A program made the position numbers and the translations under genes. From the NCBI GenBank assembly GCA_032358255.1, contig JAULBX010005220.1, forward strand, positions 1 through 64,000: a stretch of 64,000 bases of DNA. The letters run 5' to 3'. This stretch comes from Heterotrichella gracilis (taxonomy: Eukaryota; Sar; Xanthophyceae; Tribonematales; Xanthonemataceae). Positions 40,258 through 59,619 of the stretch are shown piece by piece (position 1 is the stretch's first letter; each line of letters opens with the position of its first letter). The notes under the pieces were generated by a model. The model did no database searches and had not been told where the DNA came from. It worked only from the letters and a program-made list of their open reading frames with translations.

Positions 40258-40491
40258 TCATCTGCTCTCATCATGGTGGTGGCTTCAAGGCGCTTGCTGC
40301 TGCACAACCCTGGGTACCGGGAGAAGGCAGCAGGGGCGCTTGCCAATATTGCATTTGAGTGCAACCAGCGCAGAAATGCAGTGGTGTCTGCTGGCGCCAT
40401 GACCCCACTGGTGCGCTTTTTGGGAGATAAAACTATGGGTGAGGGGCATGCTATTGAGGTACTGCAATCCATACTCTTGCAATTACCCTAG
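40258..40491 (+). pseudogene. Orphan armadillo-repeat exon or gene fragment
   Basis: An acceptor-like TTGAGCAG precedes an open frame that reads EKAAGALANIAFECNQRRN and AVVSAGAMTPLVRFLGDKTM, a clear armadillo repeat with its capped helix pattern. A donor-like GTGAGG follows, or the frame runs on to a TAG at 40489. No partner exons were recognised on either side, so it may be a relic or a single exon of a gene not resolved here. Confidence 0.45.
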
Positions 40492-41975
40492 TACAAGGGC
40501 ACAATTGCAGTAGCAATCCTATACATGCATTATGATATGGCAATGTGCAGCAGATGACCCTTGCGACTCGAGCTGCTGTCGATCGAGTGATTAAATTGAG
40601 TAGGCTACGCTATGTTGACAAGTGGCAATTCCAGACATGATTCAGGCTGTTGAAATAATGGATGGTGACATTAACGCCATGCATGATGCCGCGTTACAGG
40701 CTAGTAGCCTAGTAGAACCCACTACTGATCATGAAGATCAAGTGATTGGTTGGTGACGATGGTTGGTGATGACTAAGCGTGCTGCCAGCAGAACTTGACG
40801 GTCTGAACCGTTCATGTGACATCACGCATGCTGGTGCTTGTGCCAGGTGACGTCAGACTGAGTGCTATTTGAACTGTGTAACAGTATTGCAAACTGCATG
40901 AATTGTTGGAGGCACTGCCAGTGCCTCAGCAACGCATGTGACGCTTTATGTGTCACACCGGGTACCCCAACTGGACAGCCTGTAACTGTTGCGCCGCGGT
41001 TTGGAAAGAGTGTTACTCAGTAAGATCTGCATTGAATGGAATTTCCAGCTTTGAGCCAGATTAGCATGCCTGGGTATGCCTCACCCCAGTCCTGGAGCCA
41101 AGGCGTGTCTGACACTGTAACAGTGGCAACATTTGCCAGTGTGGCAGATGGTGGCCAACCAGTCGTGTTACTCAGTGATTCACCCTTCAGAAGTGAATCA
41201 GAATTGCTATGCTATGCCATGCTATGACTGAAAATTGCCTGTAAAAGTTTTAGAATCTTTGCAATTACAATCCATCCAATTTCCATGTTCTGCTGCTTTG
41301 GACAAGCTACTGTGTACTACCGTAGTACATTTGAATATATTACGTCAGATCTTATCTATATAAATCCTGGTGAGTGTTCATTGTTGGTCACTGTCCAACA
41401 TATATGACACATCTTGCAGCTGTTCCCCCCAAAGAATCCATGCGTGACATTATTGAGGCTTGATAACAAAGCATAGCCTCCTGTTATACCTCCTAACAGG
41501 ATCAATAGCTTATGCTCATATCCACCTCATTTGGGCGCAGGGTTGACAACCATCTTTCAACCTGCATAATGCTTCAGGATGACTGTCACAGCAATCATGA
41601 AAGCTAGCCGGAATACCTGAACCCTCTTTGTAATTCCACAGTGGACAACATTGGCGATTTTTGATGATGGCAATACTGGTTTTCTGCTGAACTTTGATTA
41701 ATTGTTTGCTGTTTGCCAATTGTAAAATTTAACATTGCTAGCTGATTGGGCCGGGTGCGTGAAAGCTATAGCTCAGGCGTTGATTTGCCCTGATTCAAAA
41801 CAGCACGGTTGCATCACGATTCCTGTCTTTGAAAAAACAACGATAGTACACGATATAATGAAATGTGCAATCTTGTGGCACAGCCGGTTGGCTTTTTAAA
41901 CTAAGATTCCTAATAGGTATGTAGCCTCCTGGGAGTTTCATTGGCGCTTTGCAATGCAGCACGGTGTGACCCTCC
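40492..41975. other. Intergenic with a SINE copy, no gene seen
   Basis: AT-richer sequence. Apart from the SINE at 41022-41164, nothing supported. It must include the 3' flank of the gene at 41976. Confidence 0.5.
41022..41164 (-). mobile_element. 5'-truncated SINE with 12-bp target-site duplication
   Basis: A 143-bp copy of the family described at 49385-49688. It is flanked by a perfect 12-bp direct repeat GTGTTACTCAGT at 41010-41021 and 41165-41176. The tRNA-derived head is missing. Confidence 0.88.
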
Positions 41976-43939
41976 CTACAGAGATCGATCCGCATGTGGG
42001 ACTGGCTTTGCACCTGAGGACTTAGGGCAGAAGAATCCTGTACTGGTGATTGCACTGGTTGATTTGTTGGGAGGTGTGATCAGCAGTTTTGACATGGACG
42101 CGGGGCTTGATCTACTTGCACTTGACCTGCCGCTGCTTGGTGTAGGCTGCAGGAGGCAGGAATAGAAAATCAAAGTGCAGGAACAGTAGGCGCAGTGCAG
42201 GAACCCATATTGCAATGTCAAAATCAGCAAAGCCGCTAATAAAAATGCGATAAAGACAGGCGCTGGTGAATGCCCTGACCTTGAGTTATCCTACCAAAAT
42301 TGTTTGCACTTGAATCCCACGGCGCGCCAATCATTGGATGTCCATTATGGCCACAATCATGACGTGAATATTGGCAAGTGCCCATTAATAGGTGGCAAAC
42401 TGCAGTTGGCAGTCACTGTGGTCTATTCACTAATTGTTGGTACTGGTGACATTTACTCACTGTGATAATTTCATCAGGGGAAACCGCCACAGTTGGGCTC
42501 TTTCTGTACCAAGGGGCTCTGACAGGAGTGCCTTCTTTAAGTTGCTGGTGGACCAGGACCTTGATCTCATCCTTTGACACATTCTTGGGCGACTTCCCCT
42601 GCATGCACAATGAAAGCAGAAGCAATAATAGCGCAGAGATACATGGTCGATGTATGCATGGAGCCACATTAATGGGAAGATTAGCTGCGGTTGTGAATGC
42701 GGCTGCGTCTGCGGATTTCCAATTCTTCTCAAATTGATCTATGGATTTCTGAGCAACGTGCATGAATGTGGCACCATGCATTGGCAATTGTTCTGCAAAT
42801 GTCTTGCTAACATACCTTAGAGTGTAGGATAAAACACTGGGACGCCGCAGCTTTTGGATCCCAGGTTGGCAGGGTTTGTGGTGGCACATTCTCGATGCCA
42901 TCTCTTACTGGCTTGTACGGCTGGGCTGAGAATAACTTTTGTGCAGTGCCGTGCTCAATGCCATCTTTTGGCCTGTGCTGAGCTGAGCAGTGGCTGGCGC
43001 TGAATGAGGATGAATTTCCAAGGGTGTATCTGGATGACAGCACAGACACCTGCGCTCCGCGCATGGGTGTGTGTCCAGGAACACCCAGGGACATGGCATT
43101 GCCAGCAGCCGCATATTGAGCATGGCTGTCCGAGAGTCTGTGGTGCTCGTTCATGAGATATGCTTGAATTCTGTCCTGCCTCTGGGTAGATAGCTCAGTG
43201 TATTGGTTGCAGTTGCGCTGTGCAGGGAAATTGGCAAATTGGTTGTCAGCTGATCTGTACGTGTCTTTTCCTGAAACTGGTGACCACAGAAGGGAAGTAG
43301 TCCCACTGGCGTGCTGGGGCATCAAAGCTGCATACTGAAGGGAGCTGCTGCTCAGCGTAGTCTTGAGAGCGAGTGGAGTGCTGCCGCAGTAGTCTTCCCA
43401 TGACAAACATGGTTCTTCTTCAGGAATTGCTTGGACAGCAGAACAGTCAAATGCTGTATTACCACAGTAAGTTGGCTGGCGCTGGATGGTGGAAGCGGAC
43501 CATGGTTCCGCCAAATTGTGACTCCATAAACCATAATCAGTGGCATTGCTAGTGCCGTACGGTACGCCTGCATCTACAGACAACAAATGCCATGTTTGGC
43601 AAAGGCTGAGCAAGCCAATGAGTGATGAGCTGTGAAAATGGAGAGGTTCCACATGAGTTGCACGGTAATGACATAGCAGTCAAAATGACGCAATATATTA
43701 TACACTCAATTTGCAATGGATAATTAAAAGTTCAAATTTTTCCGAATAACATGTTGGTAATAATTGAAACATGGTTGTAAAATTGAAGACCGTATTCATA
43801 AAGCATTATGCTTACCAAACATTGTTTCCTTGTTGCAGTTGAACTCAAGTTCGCTGAGAAGCATTGCCAATTCATCTGGTGTGCTATCATGGTCCCGGCA
43901 ACCGTATTCCATCCTGCCTTGACTGCTAGTTGAGTTCAT
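41976..43939 (-). CDS. Unrecognised protein, largely disordered
   Basis: Exons 43939-43816, 43573-42816, 42598-42461 and 42146-41976 (TAG); phases agree, 396 residues. The ATG stands directly after an acceptor-like TTTGCAG, so a 5' leader exon is likely. The protein is rich in Ser, Gln, Ala and His and has no recognised domain. The most conserved-looking piece is the third exon (SKDEIKVLVHQQLKEGTPVR, then PTVAVSPDEIIT). The last exon is Ser/Thr/Pro/Lys-rich. No signal peptide or membrane helix is seen. The gene model rests on splice phases only. Confidence 0.55.
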
Positions 43940-44100
43940 CTGCAAATCAGTAGTGTATGGCATGCGTTAGTGTTGGGTCGTCTTACCAAAGTAATCGTAC
44001 CGGTTTGCACTGGTACACACAATTTACAACATGGACGGCCCACTTGGCAAGCGCTGCAGATGTGGATGGCCCACTATATGCTATCACTTTGGGAACTCAC

Positions 44101-44223
44101 CTCTAACTGGCAGCTGACTCCAATGGGACGCCACAGTTGCTGAAGAAACGCCTTGGGCTTGCACAGGCCTGTCCAGCTTGTTGACGCACACCCACAGTCC
44201 AGGGCATTCCATCATGTTGAAAC
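44101..44223 (-). other. Orphan exon-like segment
   Basis: Acceptor at 44226-44224, donor GTGAGT below 44101, open frame reading MMECPGLWVCVNKLDRPVQA and on to SHWSQLPVR. It ends in phase 1, which does not join in frame to the exon at 43939. It may belong to an alternative leader of the gene below, or to another unresolved gene. Confidence 0.3.
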
Positions 44224-45663
44224 CTGGCGGTGCATTGTTGCCACAACTTATTAGTAATCTAAAGTACTGGGAGACATCCAAATGGAGAACTCAGATAGTT
44301 GGCTCCTGTTGCAGCAGGAATGTGCAACTTCATGAAGTTGGTGTCGAGGATACTCAGATTGTCCTGAGTGCAATGGATGATAGCAAATGATGTGCTGCCT
44401 TTGGAGGGCCAATGGCTGGTTACAAACTGTCAACTGTTGCAGAACAGATTTGATTCAGCCATAACACAACAAGCCTGTGACAAACGCTGGATCTGTTTGT
44501 CAATGACAACCTGCAGGGGGGCGTTAAGCAAGCCACCTTACATGGTTCCTACACGGTAATACCAGCCTGGCAGAGACTACACCAGTAGTGGCACTACAAG
44601 GTCTCAAAGTAACGTTAGGAACTGTATAAGCTGGAACAGTTTCAGCTGAAGACTTACAGACTCCGAGGCTCAGAACTTCAACTTCAAGGGATCTTCAAGG
44701 AAGATGCAAAACAGCTGACCAGTTCTCCAAACCAGTTGACACAGACTGAGCTTCTATAAAAGGAAACGTAGGCTGCAAGGCTACCTAGTCGTCACATAAA
44801 GGTATCAACTGAATTTTAACGTGGCTTTCAGGTTCTGTCACGCTGTGGGAGAGTGTCTGTTATTAGCTACCTCAACTCGGAAAGCTGGCAATATACGCCC
44901 TCTACTATGTATTACAGCTTTCTGAAGCCACATTGTGACCTAACTAGTGACGCTGTCTACCACGCCTAGACTTCATAAAACGACGGCATTGCTGATGGTA
45001 TATGTTCAACCCGGCTGTGAAAGCCAAAGCAGGCGTTACAACTGTGTGGCGAATTTCATTTGATCGGGTCCTCAGCAGTTCTGGGAAATCCAACGCCAGG
45101 TTTCTGAAGAGTGCCCGTAAACGTAAAGAGCTTGTAATAATTATGTCTGCTCCCCTTCACACATTGTGTCAAGTTGTCAATTTACAAATAGATAGATGTT
45201 TGTGGTCTAGGAGCTTCATTTGTTACACTGTATCTCTGAGATCATGGGGATCATCACCCACTGGTGGATTGGTGTGAATCATGCATGGCTATGCCATTAG
45301 CGGCTATATAACCCCATATGACAGATGTCCTTGAAGATAGTTCCAAGGCCAGCCACCTGATATTGTCCACATTGATAGTATCAATGTATTACAGTACTCC
45401 TTGCTGCAGCACAATGGCAATTTTGGATATCATAAAATCCATCGCAACAAAGATGCCGAAGGAAGAAACTGCATGATTGAATTGAATAGCTGCCCCCAAA
45501 AATGTCAATGACTGTAAGAAGAAGGGAGGGTATGGCGGCAATCACAGAGGCAACTTTATTCCGGACTGCTGATTCGATTCAATTTTATTCCAAGTGTGCC
45601 TTTCAGCAGTCTGCTCCATCACATTATCTGCGCTGCTTGCACTGTCGCATGGTTGAAGCCGTG
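44224..45663. other. Intergenic, no gene seen
   Basis: Short frames only, no domain, no consistent splice series. It lies between the upstream side of the 41976-43939 gene and the end of the membrane-protein gene. Confidence 0.5.
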
Positions 45664-47376
45664 CTATTCACTGTGCACTTCCGTCATAGCTTGTCCACAA
45701 AATGGAAACACATACCGCCATCTGCCTGTGCTCCTCGGTAGCATGCAATATTGCTGCGCAACAGTCGAGCGATTCCTCGCTTCCAGTGTTACTGATATTC
45801 CGACGGGGATCAACACCACCAACAACAGGTAAGTGGCGATGACAGAATGTAACATGAACCCTTCTCCAGAAGCTCGCAAGTCCATCATGCGCTGTGCCTC
45901 ACAAAACAAAAAGCACATGGCATTGATCGGGATGAGCATCATCGCCGTCGCAATCCGCATCTGCACGTGCAAAGCGCAAAATCCCCTTCACCATCTTTGA
46001 ATCAGTACATGTATGTCAATGCTCAAATACCATTCATTTTGCATCCAAAGGTTGATTGATAGCCAGGCTACTGCAAATGGATTTTGTGGTAGCAAGTGCA
46101 ACGGCATCGTGACATGATTGGCCCACCTGGTCAAAGAGTGCCACATAGGCAGCCAAGGCAGCATACAGGACCGGGTGGCACCACACACACTCTCTAGCCT
46201 CCAGTGTCATGATGCACACCATGCCGCACGTCAAGTTGAGCAAGTACGAGCACACAGCCCGCTCCTCATGCCGCCTTGTATCCCTGTTCCAACGCACACA
46301 GGTAGCCTGTTCTGGACAAGGTTGCTTGGTACAGAGCGCATGAATGGCAATGAATTGCAAGTCAAGCAGTTAAAACCAATATGCTGCATCCTGTGGCTGA
46401 GTGCACACCCTACACCCTAACCCTTACACCCCGCACCCTAGGGTGAACCTATGCACTGCGCCCTGCATCCTGTTGTGGGCATAACTGCGCTAAGCTGTAC
46501 AAACACAGCCAGCCGGCAGATTAAACCCACCAGAGGTATGAAGAGACAGAGAGCGCCTGAGAAACGTGTAGCCAGCACCCCAACAGCTGGACAGCACAAC
46601 ACACAAAGTGACGCGCCCAGCCTGCCGCACCTCTGCACACCACACTGAATATTTAGGAGGTGAATATTTAGGAGGTGACTGTGGAACATTGGAGGGCTGG
46701 CAAGTCGTGTCAACAGCAGGAAACACCTACAGAGGCGCAGGTAGGCCATTCTTCACCAAGGCAACTAGCCAGAAGAAGCCCACCAAAATCCGAAGTTGTA
46801 TTTGCAGTTGCCGTGAGCTTTTGCCAATGTAGTCCAAATATGCTAGCTCGTGCCTGCAGCAGCATGGTTCTTCTGGTAAAGATAGCCAGTGCACTGTGGG
46901 TTTATGCCAGCGCCTCCACATGCAATGAAGTTTAGTGCATGCATGCCAATGCACCGTAAGTGCCCACCTGTCATCCTGGAACATTAACACCTTTTGCAAG
47001 GAGTTTGGACGACCTACTACTGCAAGAAGCGATGTCATGACTGCTACAGCTGGCAAAACAAAAGCTTCAGATATGCATGCATCATAGGCCACCCTGGTCC
47101 ACCCTGGAAATACGCATGCATTAAGCTAGCACACTTTGCACAGTGCACAAAACTGCACTGCACAGGTACCTGAGCCCTGCAATAGGCACAGTCTTTAAGG
47201 TGTTCACAAGGGCGACACACAGACGGGCGGTCATTCTGGGACCAGTGGCTTTCGTATAAACTTTTGAATATTTCGTGAAGGCAGATATTGTCAGGCAATT
47301 TGCTCACTCCATCCCACTTTGCTCTGCAGACAAGTAGACGGTGAGCAGATACCAGGGTGCAATGGTCTGAAGTCAA
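45664..47376 (-). CDS. Unrecognised multi-pass membrane protein (5' end unsure)
   Basis: Well-phased exons: 47049-46968, 46853-46731, 46630-46531, 46306-46127, 45960-45664 (TAG). A first exon within 47376-47170 looks coding, with a cysteine cluster (VCRPCEHLKDCAYCRA), but its donor GTACCT is in phase 0 and does not join the next exon's phase, so this junction is unresolved. About six membrane segments are visible: LRILVGFFWLVALV, SLCVLCCPAVGVLA, NLTCGMVCIMTL, PVLYAALAAYVALF, IATAMMLIPINAMCFLF and VIATYLLLVVLIPVGISVTL. No family was recognised. It is divergent from MCM8 with 167 bp between starts. Confidence 0.6.
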
Positions 47377-47543
47377 TTATCCGCGTACTTTCTGTTGGTC
47401 GTTACCTTGGTTGTTGTCTTTCCAAGAGGGTTCGTCTGCTGTATAACAGGCATCGTGGTCAAGCAGACAAGAGAATGTTCCAACAGTGTGCAGGCCATGG
47501 GCAACGCAGTACGCCGAAAGTAAGCCTTGTAGAGGCGATGTAA
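47377..47543. promoter_or_regulatory. Short divergent spacer membrane protein / MCM8
   Basis: 167 bp between the probable first ATG of the membrane-protein gene and the MCM8 ATG, so a shared promoter is likely if the upstream start is right. Confidence 0.35.
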
Positions 47544-54010
<6,467 letters not shown>

Positions 54011-55602
54011 GGATCACTCAGGTTCAGCCATAACCAATTGTGCGCATCATGCAGTGTACTGGAGTACATGATCACGAGTCATTGAATGAATGAACCAGAT
54101 TTTCTTTATGACATTCCAATTTTTCATACTACCGTGTGGAAGCCTCAGACAGTCTCTGTTTCCCGCATTTCATCAATTATTAGTTGACCACTGACTCAAT
54201 CATTCAGTAATTTGTATCAGTGCAACTGGGTAAGCAATCTATTCTGCATGTCCATTCATTCATTCACGTCAATGATATGCATCGGATGCTATAATATTGT
54301 GCCAACAGCGGACATTTTGATTTTGCAAATGGAACATGGCTCCACCAAAACTGCGCACTTCATCCGATGTTGATAATTCAATAATGATTATCTATGTATA
54401 TATATGTGCTCCCCAGCGTGCCACATGATACTCGTATCGCTACCCTCAGGTGCCAGCACATGCTGTAGCCATATTTACTAATAGTAAATATGTAATAGTA
54501 TTACAAGAAAGGCTTCCAAGCCGATCCATTCGTCGCTGAGCTCGAGCATCGCTGCCGTAGAATCTGATATATCATGAACACTCTAGATACTTGTATCTGA
54601 AATTGCCCCAATAATAGTATTGTATGCCCCATCTCCTGAAGTGTCTGTCAATGAACCGCAATCATAAGAATGATGGAAATGATTGTTGTAGCGTGGCCCA
54701 TTACTCAAATCCAAAAAATGATAAATGATAACCTTCTCTTCTGGATGGACAAATAGGCAAGTTTGTCGACACATTTACTGGCCGTTGAGTAGAAAAACTG
54801 GGTGTCTATCGTCCAGTCATGTGGTACATATATAGCTTGAAAAGGTTTTTCTAAATTCTAAAAATGTACATGCTGCAAGTGCTGCGCTAGAGTAGATCTA
54901 TGGCTTGTAGGTACAAAGAAATCTACCCCTATGACTACTCACAAAGCTAAAAGAATGCAACACTGGTTGCAATGTGAAACATTGGCATAAAACAGACAGC
55001 CCAGGATGTGCTCTCTGCTCAAAGTCTGACCCAGTCAATGCCTATCTAACCTGGGGTTGCACAAAGTCAAGTGAGTAAACGCTGAATGCAACACACGCTT
55101 GAATACACTGGTGGCCACATTGCAACATCAGGGTGATGTAGCTTGTATATATACCCCTTGCAACCCTTCGGCCTATTGGCGCATGGTGTACCCGACTATG
55201 GTCAAGCCCCTCAAACCCAACCTGCCTGGTTCTACACAAACAAAGGCTTCCCAAAACTAACTGCAATTCCTTACAATAAGCCTCGCCAGCCAATGAATGC
55301 CATAAAGAAAACAACTAGCTTGAAGGCAGGGTGGTAGTGCAGAAAAGCTCGCAAAAACGATGGATGGAGAAAGAAAACAAAATTGCGCAAAACACACTGC
55401 CACAGCGCTAATGCTTGGGTGCAACATCCGCCACTGCCCGTGCATGGCACTGCCAACAGCTGCTTGCGGCTGATCAGCATGCAATTGATGCTGCTGGCAA
55501 TTACAGGCTGTACACACTGCCAAATGCCAAATACAGGCTTGTAATAAATCACAATACTTTACGCCTGTCAGATTGCATGCCCACTCCCAATTTTCCCGCC
55601 AA
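54011..55602. other. Convergent 3' flank of MCM8 and phosphatase, no gene seen
   Basis: AT-rich, with short unsupported frames. Both 3' UTRs should lie here. Confidence 0.55.
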
Positions 55603-58600
55603 TCAGCTGACGGCCGCCAGCGCTGAGGGCGTCACCGGCTGCGCCGCCATGCGCGCCACCTGCACCACATCCACCTGCTCCCCATCCCCATTCTCTGGCG
55701 CCTCGTCCTCGAAATCCCGGTCATTGTTCCCGTCATCCCAGTCCGCATTGTGCACCCCTGCCCCCCCACTGCCACCTGGCGCAGGTACCCCCTCATCCCC
55801 AATGATGGCTGTGCCGGGCGCCTGCTCTCCCCAGTCATCTCCATCAGTATAGTCGTCGGTGGTATTACCCCAGGCTAGGGTGTTGGAGCAGCCCCTGCTG
55901 GCCGCACGCCTGTTGCGCAGCACCACGTGGTCCCTCACCAGCCCATCCTGCAAGGAAAAACACAAGTTAGGGTTGTCACTTGCTGGGTAAAGTAAATCTA
56001 AAGCCCGGGGGAGGGTTATTGCCACGTGGGCCTGCATACAGCATGTGTGCCAGCCGCAAATAAAAACGAGCAACGTGCACAGTACTGAAGTGGAACGCCA
56101 CGTGGACCACATAATCATGACGTGGCCATATCGGCATCCGCATGACAATACGAACTGGCCCCTCCCATAGGTAGTGCCCAAGCATATGCAACCCTTCACT
56201 CCACACCCCACTCTCCCATCCTATCCCCACCCCCCGCACACCCACCTTGGCGCGCACATACTCGAAGCGCAGCTTGCGCCCGTCCCGCACAGTCACCCGC
56301 CCATACCCATAGTTGCGCTCCGCATAGCTTAGCCACTTGGGCTGGTCAGACTCCACATCAGACAGCTTCCTGCCCCCCGACCCTAGGGTAACGTGCACGA
56401 TACCCCCATCGGCCTGTGATACGCACTCCTCGTCCAGCACGATGCATGTGCGCGCGTAGGAGTGCACGTGGCCTGATAGGACCAGGTCCACTTGGTAGTG
56501 GCTGAAGAGGAGCTCCAGGTCGCGCCGCAGGTGCTCTGCGGGGAGGGAAAATGGGCAGGGGGTGAAAAAAGAAGGACACTGGTATTGGCTTGACAACAAA
56601 GGCATTACAACAGGAAAGAGGTTAACAATGATTGTAATATTTGTATGCATGTTTCCTGTGTGATTTCTGGAAACCGTGGCAGCAACTACCAATCCAGGGG
56701 TCAGGGCTGGTAAGAGGAGTTCTGGCGTGTGCGCACCTCCCACGATCCTGTTTGACTTGTGCGGGAACACCACGTACATGGGCCGGTGCATGGCAACCAC
56801 CAGCCAGGGGGTGGCGCAGCGGTCGGCGTGGGACAGCAAGTGCTCAAGCCACTGCACAAGGGGGGAAATGGATTGGGGGAGGCACATGGGGTGACATGCG
56901 GGATGCGTTCCATGATGTATGTGAAAATGGCATGCACCATGTGCCAGGTTATGGGACACCATGGGACAAGCGGGATGCACACATACTCTGGGCCCACCTA
57001 AGGGCCCTGGGTGGAATTTAGTCCCAAGCAGCCACAGTAACATGTCGCAGGTATCTGCAGGTGTAGATGCTTGCAAGGTGCACAGCCACAGGCCTGGATG
57101 AAACCACACATCCCCACCCATCACTCAGCATGGGAGTGCACACCCAGCAACCCCAACACCCCACCCCACAACCCTAGCCCAAAACCACGCACCCTGTATT
57201 GGTGCGACCCCTCCGTCAGGTCATGCTCCGTAGACAGCACCACAAACTGCACGCTGCCATACTCAAAGCTGTACCAGAAGGGAGGATTGGGACGCCGGTG
57301 CCGCCCCCTATTCTCCTCCGCACCCCCCTCCTCCCCTGTCTCATCAGCATCTGTGCCGTTCCCATTGGCCCTGCCACCCACAGTGTCGTCCATTTGGCCT
57401 GGCATCCTGAAACGGGTGCTGACAGTCACCCCGCACTCCCCGCCAGAGTCGTTGCCAAAGTTGCCCCAGTCGGGCTCGTAGGGCGACTCGCCCGATGCGT
57501 CGTGGCCGCCGTGCTTGCGGGAGCGGGCGGTGTCATAGTCATACTCGTGGTTGCCTGCAATATTTATAATACAAATTACAACTGCTTTTTCAAGCAATAA
57601 TTTTACATATTATGCAAAAAATCTCTATCATTCTTGTGAGCCGTACAAATACGTTTGACTGCATATGATGTAGGGCACTGACACTATGAGGAGGCTCAAG
57701 CCCAGAGCATGCAATCTATGTAGTAAGCTTGATGAACTCCACCACATTGGCACTGGGCCAGCGCAGGCCATGCAAAGAGGCAGGGTACATGTTTAGGGTT
57801 CCCAGTTTAGGGTTTAGGGTACCGCTGCGGCTCACCGACTGCGATCATGTATGGCACCCGGCTGGCGATGGGCTCAATCTGCTTCATGAAGATGTCCCAC
57901 ACATCCGGGTGGCCATTGGCGTATGAGATGTCACCCACGTGGAAGGCCATGCGTGCCCCTGCCTCCACCTCGTCCGCCAGCGCCTGTTGGACCACCTTGG
58001 CGCTGCAGGTGTGTGTGTGACAGGTGGTGAGTGGGTGGCGGTGGAAGGTGGGGTATAATGCAGATGTGTGCGTGGGGCATTGGCGAAACGCGCCCGTCTG
58101 ACAGGTGACAAGATGTGCACAAAATCTGGCTGACTGACGACAAGGCGTTGGGTGCAGCAGCAGGGAACTGCTGACACAAAAAAACAGCGTGCACAGTGCC
58201 TGCATATGCAGCATATTCTCCCCTCCCTGTTGTCCTTGTATACGCACCCTGGGCACTTTGGGTGCTTGCTCTCGCCCATGTCCCCCCACACCAGAAACGT
58301 GAACCCCGCTCCAGGATCCGCCTCCTGCGCCGCCATGAAGCTGCGCGTGGTGTCATCCCCTTGCACCCGGTAGTACGTTTTCTCCCCTGGGTCCAGCCCA
58401 GTGAGCGTGACGCTGTGTATGTACTGTGGGTCGTACACGTAGTCCCGAGCAGGGGAGGCACACATGTCGCTAGGCTGCGGGAGAAGAGGAGATAGTAGAG
58501 GCGGTGCTCACCTTTCACGTACTCATAGTCGGCCAGAAGCATGTAGGGTAAGGTATCAGGGGTATGCCTGCAAACACCTAGTACCATCCCATCCCGCCCC

Positions 58601-59619
58601 GGGGCCAGGCCCCATATGTAACAATGAGGACGTCTAGGGCTCACCATACAAAATGATGCATCCACAGACCGAGTAATAGGACAGCCCCCTTTACCCGAAG
58701 GTCAGTTCCCCAAGTGCCTTTCAGTGCTGTTTAGGGTTTACAGTTAGGGTTCAGTACTATGGTGCGCACCGAGTATGAGGACACCGCCCCATCCCGCTCC
58801 GAGGCCAGCTCTCCATGTGCGTTGTCAGGGCTACGTGAGGCACCATAGGCAACCTTGCTGGGGCAGCTGCAGGTACAGGGGTGGTGTCAGCAAGTGTGCG
58901 GCATGGATGTGTCAGCACATGCATCATCACGTCCAAAGCACAATGGATCAACAGACGTAGATACGCAATTGGATGCCATGGTTGGAGGATGACCGAGGGG
59001 GAGCATGCAAATGTGCGGCTATGTCGTGCAGGCATCTGGCGGGCAGACGGGTGCAGGCGAAAGCTCAAGGATCCTGTAGAGCATTTAAATGCATGGGGGA
59101 TGCAGGAGAGGTGCAGCTCCTCACCCATGCTTTTTGGTTTTCCAGCTGACCCGCATCTCCGTTGGTTCCCCGGTGAGAGCCAGGTGCACCTGCAAACAGG
59201 GGTCTGACTCGATTCGCAGGAGACTAAATTGGTCAACAGGGATGCTGACTAGCTCTGCGCTCAGACCTCCCACCAGATATCAACTCAGGAAAGCATATGG
59301 CACAAATGCTGCAGCTGCACTACAGGTTGAAGGAAAGTGTGGCCCACTGGGCACCATATGCGTGGGGAAAGCCAGAGCCTTGAGTTCAGTTTTGCGAATT
59401 TTACAGTCTGAGCCTGCATGCAGTCCAACAGTGCACCCAACTGTCATGAGGAGTACCCATTTCAACACACAGCACTACCCCATATCCCACCTCTTTGGGA
59501 GTGCAAGCAGAGTCATCTGCCTCGAGCAACCCGTCGAGAAGCTGCCTTGCGCTGTACTGTTTGCAGAGGGTCAAGGAAAGCAGTACTGGCACCAACAGCC
59601 TCCTCCAAAACCAAGCCAT
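55603..59619 (-). CDS. Purple acid phosphatase, secreted, with acidic C-terminal tail
   Basis: Exons: 59619-59491, 59252-59125, 58857-58770, 58474-58248, 58002-57836, 57554-57193, 56851-56737, 56535-56246, 55947-55603 (TGA); 616 residues. The second exon's acceptor (AGAG) is the least certain. Residues 1-20 are a signal peptide (WFWRRLLVPVLLSLTLC). A fibronectin-like N-terminal domain (VHLALTGEPTEMRVSWKT) precedes the metallophosphatase. All five metal-binding blocks are present: GDMG near 179, GDISYANG near 212, GNHEY near 246, VVAMHRP near 388 and GHVHSY near 430. An insert of about 60 residues rich in Gly, Glu and Asn separates blocks III and IV. The last 90 residues are Asp/Glu/Gly/Asn-rich, unlike typical relatives. 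It probably scavenges phosphate outside the cell or in the vacuole. Confidence 0.92.
57790..57822. repeat. TTTAGGG-like motifs near phosphatase donor
   Basis: GTTTAGGGTTCCCAGTTTAG and a further GGTTTAGGG stand just past the donor below 57836. Confidence 0.8.
58540..58830 (-). repeat. Phosphatase exon edge with two decayed intron copies
   Basis: The donor-side edge of the third exon (58764-58830) is echoed at about 58667-58732, with GGTCAGTTCCCCAAGTGCCT against GGCCAGCTCTCCATGTGCGT. It is echoed again at about 58555-58615, with CATCCCGCCCCGGGGCCAGG. A TTTAGGG motif sits between the first copy and the exon. Confidence 0.75.

Noticed and set aside
42413-42901. Minus-strand frame of 162 codons as a separate gene
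   Set aside because: It runs through a clear donor (GTATGT) and acceptor; the spliced model keeps the better frame.
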